A stretch of DNA of 64,000 bases from Sitta carolinensis (Eukaryota; Chordata; Aves; Passeriformes; Sittidae), in the NCBI GenBank assembly GCA_032173965.1, contig CM063288.1, forward strand, positions 25,266,001 through 25,330,000, in the 5' to 3' direction. Below, piece by piece: positions 52,673-64,000 of this stretch; the stretch's first letter is position 1, and every line of letters begins with the position of its first letter. The notes under the pieces are model-generated. The model was not told the DNA's origin. It worked only from the letters and a program-made list of their open reading frames with translations, and made no database searches. The position numbers and the translations under genes are program-made.

Positions 52673-55600
52673 CCTGCTTCATCCAGATATTGTTTGGCAA
52701 CCAATAAGCTGTATTTCATGAAGTAAAAAATATTGTAGAAGACTTGTTTTTCACCTCCTTGGACCAAAAAAAAATAAGATATGAAGAAGTATTATGCTGC
52801 AGCAGAAAGGGCTTTGTAGATATACTGATTCAAAGTTTAGAAAACTTGATGATTGGTCACATAGAGGGGAGGAAAACCTGATAATTGCAGCAGTTGGAAC
52901 TTCAGCTTTTCTTTATTAAAACTGATTAGGGCAATTCTACAGTTTGGAGGTCTGAAAAGCAGTATAAGACCTGGAAATAGAGACTGTGTGCAGACTGAAA
53001 AGCCTGTTCTTGTGCTGTGATACTTAATTTTGATCAATGACTGTTTAAAACTCCAAACTTGTGCGTTCCTGTCAGCAAGCATTGGGGGTGTTATGTCAAA
53101 AGGTTCAGAATGCCCTGGATCATTATAAACGTTGGCTATCAGGTGTTTGTGGGTTGCCTGCTTTACTGCTTTAATTAACCATATTCTGGTAGTAGAACTG
53201 AGTTTGAAAGTTAATGTGCACAAATATTTTAGCAGATCTACCTGGCTGGTAACCTTCAGTGTAGAAGAGGAAATTTGGGCATGACCGTGTCCAGCTTCCT
53301 GGTAGGCAAAGCATGGCACACCATTTAGACCTACATGTACACCTGTATCCCTGTGTTAATACAGAGAAAAACATGTGGTGTAACTCTCTTGGAAATTCAG
53401 GTGAGAAGTGGTTTCTTTTGGCTTATTTATTACTTCAAAAGTGAAATTTTGAAATTGTCCCAATTGCTTAAAACACGCGAGTAAATACGTCCAACAATTC
53501 CTTTTGCTGTTGTCTGTCTACTTAGTAACGGTAGCCACTCTGTGGAGGATAGCTGAAAATACAAACATAGTTTAAATATCTTCAAGTTATATAGGCTAGA
53601 ATTGAGGAAGAATAACAAACAGCATTTGAAGTATTTTTATCTTGTGCTAACAGTTGATTGCATTTTAAACAGTGGGTGTTATTGGGACTTTCAGTACTTG
53701 GCTTTTTCCCCAGTATGTTCCTTACTCTTAGGAAAGGAAAAAAAAACAACAAAACCAAACCCAGACTTGTACTGTCAACGTATTATAAACACTATCTTAG
53801 TTGCCTGTTTAATTTTTCTGCAGTAGAGTTTCAAGTAGTAGAAAATGGTTTCATCCAGTTAACGGAAGACACATTATTGACTAAATCTGATGCAGAGAAA
53901 ATCGAGCTATCTGTTAAAACTGAGGAATTTCTTATTTCTAGTACATTGTTCTGTAAGTGCAGACATTTGTAAAGATAAATCCTAGACTGCTTATGTCCCA
54001 GGAAAAACAAAAGCATCTTTTAGCCCGTTATGGTCTTTGTACTGTTGCTTGTTGCCCCTAATTGTTCGAACTGGATGTTACCCTTCCCATCTCGCCTAAC
54101 AATTTACTGTATTTTCTCTGCGAAATTTTGGAACAAGGTGTACTACTTGGCCTTGTGTGGAGAGGGTAGTGAATGGAATATCCTTACTATTTAAGGATGA
54201 GAGCAGATCCTTTCTTTGTCTCTTAGTTCTTGTGTCATGAGGAATAAGGCAGGAGTTGAAAAGTGACTGAAGTGCCAACAGAATCAGATCTAGGAAAGCC
54301 ACAGTATAATGAAACAGGATGCTATTATCTTCCAGTCAATTTCAAGAATTTACCAAAAAGATATTTGAGGTAACAGATGAAAAAAGTATATACTTAAGGT
54401 GAAGGAGAGAGTAAGCCATCTCCTGACCCTCTTAAATAAGCAAACAAAAAGCTACCAAAACCCACCCAAACAAACAAAGAACCTCCATCAAAACCAAGGC
54501 ATCAAGAAAAAAAAGTCTGACAGCCTTTTTGGTTGTCTATACCTAGAAACCAGCATATGGACTGATAGCATACAGTTAGCTTTCTCAATGTCCTGTCTCC
54601 CAAATTCCTTTCTCCAAAAACTGAGAGAAGAAGCCAAACCAACATCAAAGAGCTGCGAGCAAAAACCCGCAAACCACTACCGCGTTATGGAAATAGTAGC
54701 AGCAGCACTTCTTTAGCTGGACTAGGGAACAGTGGTTTGCAGGTTGAGTGAGTTCAGTGTTTTCCAGTGTTTTTCTGCATCTTAATCTTACAACCCCAAG
54801 AGCTTGTTTTGCAGTTTCTGCTTGCCCCTCTACCTCCAGTATTCTGTTCAGTGTGCAATTTCTAGGCAATTCCTGATTTATAGTTTGGAAAAGGGTATGT
54901 TAATCTGGGCAAAGGACTGGCTACAGTCACTTTTTAAAATGGGTTATTTTACTTTCCTGTCTGGATGTGCCCAGTGTAAGCCTTTTCTGTGTTGATTCCT
55001 TTTTGATAAGCAAGTGTTGTCTGAATGTTTGTACTGAGAAAACATGTGTTCATGTCATCAGCTCTTAACTTTTGGAGAAGCTAAATGGGCTAAACTCAGA
55101 TCACTCACTTCACTCTAACATGCAGCCATTTTCCATTTCTTTCATTCTGTCATTGCATTTACATACAGGCTTACACCTACACATTTTAGTGTGACATTCA
55201 GAACTTCATGTGTTATACTTGTATTTATCTTACTAATTGTATAAATGATATTCATTGCATCAGATGCCTGCATTCAGCTCTTCTGTATAGCTAAAGGCTA
55301 AAGGATTAGATTGTCTTTATGGTATGAACTAGTAGCTGTAGAAGCTGTAATCTCTTTCACTGGTCTGTTACCATTGCTAAATCCCTTTTAATCATGTTAT
55401 CCAGAGAATTTCCAAATGTGCAAAGCATATTCCTTATTCCTGTTAACTTTTTCCCATTAATTCCCCTGTTTCCAGCTGCTGTCTTGCCAGGAAAAATAGA
55501 TACAGGACAGTTGGTTGGATGAGCATATTGCAGAAAAGACCATTTCTTTAATCAAGTCTAACACGAAGTCTGAGAGGCTCTGTCAGAGTGGCAAACAACT

Positions 55601-55849
55601 GCTTATCCTAGCTGAAATAGTTTTAGTTTGGCAATCTTCTCTAAAACTTGGCAAAGTCCTGGAGCACATAAGGAAGTTCTTAAAAATATGTATGTATATA
55701 TATATTATTTATTATTTTCTCTTCACAAGCAACAGATTTATTAAACCTTGTCACCTGTGCTTTATAGAAGAATGTAGGTGTAGAGTGGAATGAATTGCAA
55801 GTGTCAGAGAGTTTTTGAGAATGTTTGAAATAATAAATTTGAGAGCTTT

Positions 55850-56233
55850 TGTAATAATAAAACTTACTGTGATTGGAAAAGATCAGCTACAAATACAGCC
55901 TGCAGAGCTGTATGTCTTCCATACCATGGAACTGTGCTTGGGTTAGGTTGAGTCCTGCCCCAGCCCAGCCTGCCCTCCAAGTTGTGTCTCTTTGCACTGT
56001 CATCTTGTCTGCAGAGGAATTCCGTCCTTCCCTTGCCGCCTGCCCGGCCGGGGTGTGGGCAGCGCAGGGTTCCATGGGTGGGTCTCCAGGTCTCGCTGGG
56101 CAGCACGCAGTGGGACCTGGGCTTGGCAGGGGCATGGTACTGAGTGATGAGCAGTGCTAAATTGTGGGACAAGGGTCTGCCATCTTGCACATCTAAGGGC
56201 AGAGTACAGATTCCGCTGGAGTACATTGCTACA
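55850..56233. other. GC-rich block with weak terminal inverted repeats, origin unknown
   Basis: A block of about 380 bp, far richer in G+C in its middle (55,960-56,140) than the surrounding intron. Its proposed ends are TGTAATAAT at 55850 and ATTGCTACA ending at 56233, which form an imperfect (7 of 9) inverted repeat of the TG...CA kind seen in LTRs. No target-site duplication is evident, and I see no clear polyadenylation signal in the place expected for an LTR. Frames of about 95 to 120 codons are open on both strands, which composition explains. A solo LTR on the minus strand, another repeat, or a small CpG-rich regulatory element are the options. Confidence 0.25.
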
Positions 56234-59200
56234 TCATTTAAAGTCTTTGAACTACATCAGCTCTGCTGCTGATTATGTGATCAAGTCCCCTTGAGTCTGA
56301 CAAGGCTTGCACTGTTGCTTTTTATGTTTATGGATGTCTTGTCCACCATTCCTTTTTTCTCTAGCAGATTGATGCTCCTATGTTCCTTTCCCATACTTTT
56401 GTAACCTGGTGTGTGGCGTTTAAATGCTAGTGGAATCATAACTCTTGCCCCTTTCATTCATTAGCTAACAGTGTTAGTGATCATGTAGTACTTTGGGGAG
56501 AGGCATAGTGCATCATATTTTAAAATGATTTTGTACATGTAGTGTATCCAAAAAGAAAATTTTGTGAAAGAAGGCTTGAAAAACCAGTTAAGCAGTAGAA
56601 TATTAATTGTCATGTTGAATGCGCTGATATTTTAAGCAATTAAACATTTTCAGGAGAAGGAAGAACAACTGTCAGATTGGAATCATGTAGCACTTCTTAA
56701 AATTTCTAGTAGCTAGTGTTTTGTTAGCTGGCTAGTACTGAGAAATTTGTAATAAAGTTTGTTATAGTGGATCTAAGAGATGTGTCTTTCAACTTGTATA
56801 AGAATTGCCTTTTCTATTAATTATATATTGATGTATTCTTCCCAGTTGTTAATTACAAGGGGCTCTTTAAACAATTTCTATTTAGTTCGGTTGTTTTTTA
56901 CTCTATGCATTGGCTTTCAGAAGTGCAAAATGTAAATAGACTTAACAGCTCAGCAGTGTCATTAGATACTTTGTATAATTTAGATATGTTGTTTTTTGGG
57001 TGTTTTTGAAGTAGATTTTACAGTGAGGCAGCATCTCTTCATTTATCTGTCTGGATAAACTTCAGTGTTTGGAGAAGGATATTCTGTCTGCAGTGACTTG
57101 CAGTATAATTACATTGCTTTGAGTTTGTGCTATATATTTCAATTAAAAGCCTCTACTCCAGCTAAAACTTGGAATGAATAAGCTGAACTAAGGGAGATTT
57201 TTGGATGGCATGTGAATATTTGAATATATTATTTGTCTTTGAAAAATGCAGAAACGTTTGCAGAAAAAATCTAAGGTGAAATTAAATGTTTTGTTTTCTA
57301 GATTTGATACCACTTGAACATGGAATCAGTCGACCCTTGTGTGTGATGGCTGTGGTTTATTCTGGACAGCTGCTTGTGCTGTACATTGTGCCTTAGCACA
57401 TGCTCCTTTCCCTATAAATTTTAAATATACTGTTTTCGAATGCAAATTATGGATTCTTATGTTCTAAAGTTTCAAATTTTAAATTTGAAGGAAGTGATGC
57501 ACAGCAGGACTTGCCAAGTGTTTAAGGACTGTGTTGTAACTTGAGAGACTTTGTGCTGCTAAAGGCCCTTGGAAGTGCTTTTGGTGGTGAAGGAAAAAAG
57601 GATGAAAACAGATTTGAGCAAAATTTGAGTTTCTTGTCTTGATGATACGTGGCTGAAAAGCAGGCTTCCAAATACTCTAGCTCCTGATTCCCAGTAATTT
57701 AAACCTAGTTATTGAAGTGTTAAATGGCTGTTAAGGTTTCTCTTTTCTACAATGCTGAGGTAACTTTAAATGATTGTGTATGCTTACATGTACAAGAATA
57801 TGTCATATGTATTTTAATATGTAGGAAAATGGGTAACTAAATTGGCAAGACTTGTGGAGTTCTTTAGGTACAAATAACATGAATTTTGACATTGACAGGT
57901 TTGGTTCCATATGAAATCTAATGTGTGGATATGTAGCCTTCAAGTCTCTGGCTCAACAAACCTTATTTTAAAGTATTTGGTTTCCATTTGAGCTTGGATG
58001 TAGTCTTCGTTGTCTTTTCCTCTTTTTTTATTCCTTTTCTGGAAAAAAAAAAAAACCAGTGCTGTTTAAACTAACAAAAAAACTAACGCTGTCAGTTTTT
58101 AAATCTTGCTGTCCTTGTCTTTCTGTGTCACATTAGGTACTTCGGACGTTGGTTGGAGCAAAACTAAGTGACTTAAAAAAATAGCATTTGAACACTTTTA
58201 TAAATGCACAGTTTTGCTCTTTTTTGTAGAAGTCTGCATCTTTCTGTGTGTCCTTCAGCCCTCTGTTGTCTATCTGTCGCTGGCTCCTTGTGGGCTCTGG
58301 AACCGGTTACTGAGATGGGCGGGGGGCAAACTGAATTGGGGCTTTTCTTGCTTAATCTCAAGACAGCTTTTGTGTTTCGTTTCTTGGGAGGATGGAAAGG
58401 GACAGAAGGAGGTAATTCAATTGTAAAAATCCTTACAGTTTTACAGTGTCCTCATGATAAGCACGTAAGTGAACAATTTTTAGTAAATTTTATGATTTTC
58501 TTTAAAAATCTGATGAAAAATAAAATAAGTGTTTAAGAAGCTAAATTTTCATTTGTTATCCACTTGATGTCAATGACAGGAGCAATCCAGTACAGAGCTT
58601 TTGCTTTTTAAAACACTGTTTGGTTTGCAAGCCTACTTAAAAGTGATTTTCCTACATGTGGGAAATAGTGAAGTAATTAAACACATTCGGGTCTATGCAT
58701 AAATTTTCTAAAATTAACTGTCTCTTTCACACTAATCTTTCTTGTCTTTAATTGGGTTGAAATGTGTGAAAGGGAAAAAGGTTTGATAGGGAACTATTTT
58801 TCAGAGAGTAGTTTAACTACAGAGCACATAAAGAAGTTGTTAGATGTGTTTGGGCCAGGGAGGCAGGAACTCTGTTAAAAGGGAAAATATTTTTGTATTG
58901 GTTTCTTCTGCATTGTTTTTGAATAAACCATCTGCTATTTCCATGGTTTTATGCCTCTCACTCCAGTGGAATAATTCAGATGTGCTGCAGTTAGGAACAA
59001 AATATCCTTTCACCTGAAGAATTAAAAGTCCTTAATCATCAAGTTGTGGTTATCAGTCACCACATCAGTATAAATACTTAATTAGTTTTCCTATTTCCCT
59101 TTTAGTTTCCTTAGCAGTTTGCCAACCTATTCACTAACAGCAGTGCTGACTAACCTCTTCAGGCTTCAAACATGTCTCATTAGTAAACTAATGCATGACC

Positions 59201-62200
59201 CACATGCATAAAAACAGAGAAATCGTTCTGAAAGGTGCCCAACAGAAAGATGCAGGATTTCAGGTGGAAATGGAAATGTGATGGAAACAGAGCTCACATT
59301 TAGGTGTGTATAATGCTGTAGCATGGTTGGTGTAAAATAGTGGAATAAACAGTTGAAATATCTTGATTTTAGCTGTGACTCTTTTTGGGGTTTATTTACA
59401 GCTGAGTTCTTATCCCCTCCATTTTCGGTGGAACTGTTTCATGTTTGGAAATTCTTTTCCATACTGATAGAAAGCTAACTTACTTCAGGTGTATTTTAAC
59501 CCTAAAGCAAATGTTTTTGCTCTAGGGAACTTTTACCTTCAACTCCATCATCTTTGTTTTCAAAGTGTGTTTGCTGTTATAATAAACTCATTTTTTCACT
59601 TAACTGGAATTTATGAAGCATATCTTGGGATCAGCATTCAGTCTTTCACCTGCTATAACAAATTTGAGACACATGGTTATGCGTTTTGTATTCAACTTTT
59701 CACTTCCGAGTAAGTGATTAATCTTTCTCCTTGTCATGTTTTGTGTCACAGTAGCACTGTCATTTTCTCCCCTGACAGCCTGGCACTGTTTAAACATCAG
59801 TCTAATTTTGCACATAAGCCAGTTTAAGAGAAAGAGAAAAAAAATCACGTGAGGCATGTCACAACTTATTTTCAGAAGCAGCAGGCTTGCAGAAGGCACA
59901 ACTTGCTCTGTTCCGTGTTGATTTCTGCTGACAGCAGGCTGTGGTGTTAAGCACATATAACAAAAATCAGTATTTCAGACAACAGAAGTATGGAGAGTAC
60001 TTATCTTATTGTGCAGTAAAAAGGCAAAGCTCGTTGGAGGGAGGGAGAAGTTGGTGGAGCCCCATATATGACTGATTTGTTCTGGTATCTATCTTTTTAG
60101 GGAAAACGTCTGCTTTATGCCATGTGTTTTAAGAACTACAGTTTTCTTAATATGCTGTACATCCTGATACAAGGCTTGCCCCCTAGCCTTCAGCATTTGA
60201 GTCTTCACCTTGAGAATGATGTTTAAATATGCTGACTTTACCCTTCTGTTTTGCAAGTTCACAGTAAGTCAGATGGAGGTCCTGTTGAAAATAGAAGTGA
60301 TGAGTTAGGAATGGCTTCTGTCTCCCTCCCATGTATGAAATCTTGTGCTGTTCCTTACTCTGTCATCAGAGGTACATTTGTGTGGCATTTTCTTCTGGTT
60401 TTGTCCTCCAAGAATCAGCATTTTATGACAAAATGGGAAAATCCTGCAGTTTTGTTTCTTTATAAATGACTTATGTGAGAATTTAGAAGCAACATCTATG
60501 ATGGGTTGAAAGCATAGCTTCTGTTGAACCTTAACAACAGTTTCCATATGTACCAGTGTATAATATCAGTATTCTAGAGGTGTGTAAACATGTCTAAAAG
60601 AATAGCTAACCATTATGTATGGTTGTAATGCTGTCCTGATGAGACAACAATTAAAGAAATAGCATTGTATCTAGATATTTCTAGCAGAACGAGAGGACAG
60701 AAAACACTGCAAACCTCTCAGAAAACTTTTGTCAAGTAACATGTTAAATATAATTATTCTGTATATTTTGTAGCTGCTCACTGACCTTTAATTGAACACC
60801 CCCTGTATTTACCAGATTGTGGTGACTTTGTTTAGGTTATGTGGGTTTTCTGTAATGGAGTTGATAGTCTATGAAATGTGTTGATAGCTCAAGGTTTTAA
60901 CTAACATCTGGTCTGTTCCGTATCCCTTCAAGTATCCTGAACCACTCCTGTGCCTCGGTATGGAGAATGAACTATTCAGGAAATGCCTGTCCATAAAAAC
61001 AGCTTCAGCTTGTATTTATTTGTCAATCTCCTTACTTTGGCCATGGATTTGAAATTCTAATTTTTCATTTTTATTTGCTCCCCAACTTTTGAGCATTTAG
61101 AGTTGCAAAGGAAAGCTACAATCTAGGAAATTTTTGTAGAGTTTATTATAACCAGAAACAGAGTTTTCAGTTGTATTTTCTATGAGATTTCTCTTCAAGC
61201 ACAGACAAGAAGTTGTGTTAATAAAGGAATGAAAAATAATTAATTTGTCATGCATCCAGTTTTTCAAACACTTTTTTGCAGGATAGGTGTAAAAACTTGA
61301 TGTAGATTGGAGGGTATTTGCAAGAAAACCCACTGTGTTGTCAAATCTGGCTACATGGAGTTCTCTGCCTTGGGAACGTTGTATGTAAATAATAAAATGC
61401 TTGGTGAATCTATGAATAGTCTTTTCCAGAGGAAGGATGACATCTTGTATGTTTTCTGAAAGGAAATTTTCTGTCTTTATTTAATGTAAGAATACATGAT
61501 TGAAAGGTACCTACCATTTAAAGGTTTTACTCTGGAAATTATATAGCAGAAAGTTTGTTTTAATGTTTAGTCAGAGTTTGGTAATGGTGAAAATGTATCC
61601 ACTTAATGTTATCTTTAAGGACAGGAATGAGAAAAGAACTGGGAGAGAAAATCTTATGGAAAGTGGACAAACTTTATTTTTCTTAGGAAAAACAGTTTTT
61701 GTGGTGTCTTTTTGTCAGCTGTTGTGTACAGTTGTCTCATGGTCATTCCAATTTTTTTTTCCAATTTTGAGGCAGTGAACTGTTGTATATGTGTTCTTTT
61801 GTCTTGGAAGAACTTAGAGGTGTAAGCTAAATAACTTGAAAATAAAATTATGCTTTTTTCCCCATAACTAAATTTTGCTCTGTGTCTGTGCTGAAGAAGG
61901 CTTGGTCAAATTTATCTTCTACCCAGGGGTAGGAATTTGAAAAAACTGGTGTCTTGTTTTCTTCTGAGTGTGACCTAGTAGTATTTTTTGCTTTCTTGTA
62001 TGATGCAATGAACACTTTGTTTTTAGAGTTGCTGTTGTATGTTGCCAAGCCTGGAAAAATGAAGTAGTTTCTTGCAGGATCATTAATCCAAGTCAACGCT
62101 TTAAAATGTGTAAATGCAATTGCTTTTGTGGGTTTAGTCCTTTCTTCTTCCTTCTGGATTTCCCTTCCTGCTATGTACATACTTCCCTTTCATCTGCAGA

Positions 62201-63226
62201 TCAGAGAAAGTGTTGCCACTGAAAAAAGGGGTATGTCAGACTCCTTTGAATCAGAAATAAGCCTTTTCTTCTTCCTCCTCTTAGACTCTCTAATATTAGT
62301 TGATCTCTCGTCTTGCCTCTCCTCTGGATTATCATGAGCTGTTGGCAGGATCCAGTCTGTTCCTCTGTCTGCTCAACACTTGTAGCACAGCCTGAACTCA
62401 AAGTGTCGTTGGGGGGAACTTAAGGCTCTTAATTGGAGTGTGTTAATAAAGCTGATTTGTATTATGCTGGATGGGGGTTATTTGCCTGAGAGATTTCTTA
62501 AAATCTTCAAGGAAAATGAGAGAGTTAATGAAGGTCTTTGATGTCTTCTTTGCAGAAGTTAACTGATGTTTGGGTTGCCCATAATTAATTTCATCCTTCA
62601 AATTAATTTTCATGAGCCTTCCAAATTACTAGTGTTGTGGTAGTTCGTAACTCTGGTCTTTCTATTGGGTGTTGGTCTTAGCTGTAGCTTGGGGAAATTC
62701 CATTTGTGATGGAGGGCAGCATGTTGCCATTTGGTGCAAAAGTCAGCTGGCTTGGGAAGAGTGTGACTTTCTGGGTCTTGTCTAGTGTTACCTTTCTGTG
62801 TCCCTGTGTCCTAGGGACTTCACCGAAACATTTGCTCTTTTCTCCTTGTGTTTGCTCACACAGGTGTTATGTAGCTTATCACACCCTGCAGGCATATGTG
62901 TCTAAAGAACACTGGCTTAAAAGGAATATAAGAGGGGTTTTTTAATAATCTTCACTGATTCTCTCTATAGATGAATTGGTTTAAAACACTTTGCAGAATG
63001 GTGGATGACAAGAGCATTGGACTAACCTTTAAAACTGTTATTATCTTACAAGTTGGCAATTAATTCCTATGGAGACTTATAGTAATGGCAAAATACCCTG
63101 AAAATTCTGTATCTGCCCCTTCTGCAAGAAAATCTAGAGATGTCAAATCTCATGAAACTGTAAACTGTTGTTTAAATAAACTTGGATGCAGGTGGTCATA
63201 AAATCTGAATTTTTAATCCTAAGGAT

Positions 63227-63266
63227 TATATATATAATTATATATTTATATTATATTATATATTTT
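63227..63266 (+). repeat. AT-rich simple sequence
   Basis: About 40 nt of alternating and near-alternating A and T (ATATATATAATTATATATTT and following). It is low-complexity, self-complementary DNA with no further feature. Confidence 0.8.
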
Positions 63267-64000
63267 AAATTACAAGATGAAATGAGTTTTGAAACCTCTT
63301 CTATTACATTATTCTTATGCTAGCCCTGTTCCTTGTATGGAGTCAGCATCTTAGGGTAAAAGTATTTTTGGTTTTGCTATCCCTGAGGAGATTTTTTGAT
63401 TGCTCTTTGGTCCTACCTGTCTAAAATTGCTGGACTGTGAACTGGGCTCTTCTTTGTTTAGTACTCCTCCATGTATGTGCTTTCTCTGTTCCGCTTGGGT
63501 TGCTTACAGTTAATTAACTTTATCATAAGGAAAGCCCAATAGGAGCTTGTTTTAGACTAAGTAGACTTAGTCAGCACTTGTGTAACTAATACTTTAACAT
63601 AGTTTTGTTACAGTATCTCCTTTTCAATTAAATTGTTCCCTCAGACAAGCAGGTGTTTACTTTCGTGCTTTGGGTAGAATTTCGTCACCTTTGAAAAATC
63701 TGTTGAAAAACCTGCAAATGTTTCATGTTGTATTTTTATTAACAAATATTAATATAATGGAAAGGACTTGTACATAACCCAGAACTCTACTGCTGAAATC
63801 ACTTTGAGTTTTCTCTACAATTAGAGAACAAAGTGAAGATTGGATGTTGTACCAAGTGAAACTGTTTCCTATTTGATTAAATAGCTAGTTATTCCATAGG
63901 AAATTTCCCTTTTTGTCTAGTGCTTTGAAGTACAGTGTTAGCAGAAGAATAGGAAAAGGGGAGATTTTTTTGCCCATTGTAATGCAGTGAATCTCTTACC

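Larger units (their letters stand above)
37018..64000 (+). other. PARD3B: PARD3B intron 2 (at least 26,983 bp, runs off the window)
   Basis: The intron opens with GTAGAG at 37018 and no acceptor leading into the expected exon 3 sequence is found before the window ends. It is AT-rich with occasional GC-richer repeats. It contains a cluster of CR1 fragments, a decayed CR1 ORF2 piece, a hairpin, an AT microsatellite and a GC-rich block, all listed separately. The stretch 56,300-64,000 holds nothing I can name beyond simple AT-rich runs. PARD3B introns are very long in mammals, so this size is not surprising. Confidence 0.85.

Noticed and set aside
53658..53972. Open frame of 104 codons preceded by an acceptor-like TTTTTCTGCAG (ending near 53823)
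   Set aside because: No suitable donor follows, no family is recognisable, and the sequence is not the expected PARD3B exon 3.
55873..56226. Overlapping frames of 95-120 codons on both strands
   Set aside because: Both strands are open because of the local GC-rich composition. No domain is recognised and the block is better described as a possible repeat.
37018..64000. Search for PARD3B exon 3
   Set aside because: No frame encodes the expected continuation (LIAVFEEQ-like), so the exon must lie beyond the window.

Overview
The window looks like a piece of bird nuclear genome. It is AT-rich and intron-dominated, and carries several 5'-truncated CR1 LINE copies with the usual avian 3' end. I see no Alu/MIR-type SINEs. 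A sharp CpG island marks a single promoter. Only one gene can be firmly identified: the 5' end of PARD3B (Par-3 family cell polarity regulator beta, Par3-beta/Par3L) on the + strand. Species cannot be named from the sequence, and a non-avian sauropsid is not strictly excluded.

Layout. Positions 1 to about 10,960 are intergenic or upstream. They hold no convincing complete gene. There is one short ORF with a transmembrane-like stretch behind a good splice acceptor (about 2298-2454), two GC-richer blocks (about 5490-5745 and 6970-7210) and a polypurine tract (9268-9315). From about 10,960 to 11,890 lies a dense CpG island with Sp1-type GC boxes and a CTTTAAG element. It contains the first PARD3B coding exon (11548-11667, 40 codons). 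One base upstream of the start codon ends a four-codon upstream ORF (11532-11546).

Intron 1 (11668-36915, 25,248 bp) is AT-rich and contains homopolymer runs, a T/G-rich tract, an AGTACATA-rich minisatellite-like block, and a 53-bp segment present twice 597 bp apart. Exon 2 (36916-37017, 34 codons) completes most of the N-terminal oligomerisation (NTD/CR1) domain of the Par-3 family. A second acceptor-like site and an 18-nt microexon-like unit lie just upstream of it. Intron 2 runs from 37018 past the window end. It holds three CR1 3' ends in the same orientation within 4.4 kb (43.9-48.3 kb), an older CR1 ORF2 remnant (about 39.44-39.78 kb), an 18-bp perfect-arm hairpin (49584-49632), an (A)15(TA)n microsatellite and a GC-rich block (55850-56233). 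PARD3B exon 3 was not found and should lie downstream.

The two exons encode residues 1-74 of a polarity scaffold that works at cell junctions with the Par complex. All other ORFs are short, unrecognised and consistent with chance. I found no previously undescribed system. The items most worth checking are the minimal uORF, the tandem acceptor/microexon at exon 2, the hairpin, and the transmembrane-like candidate exon.
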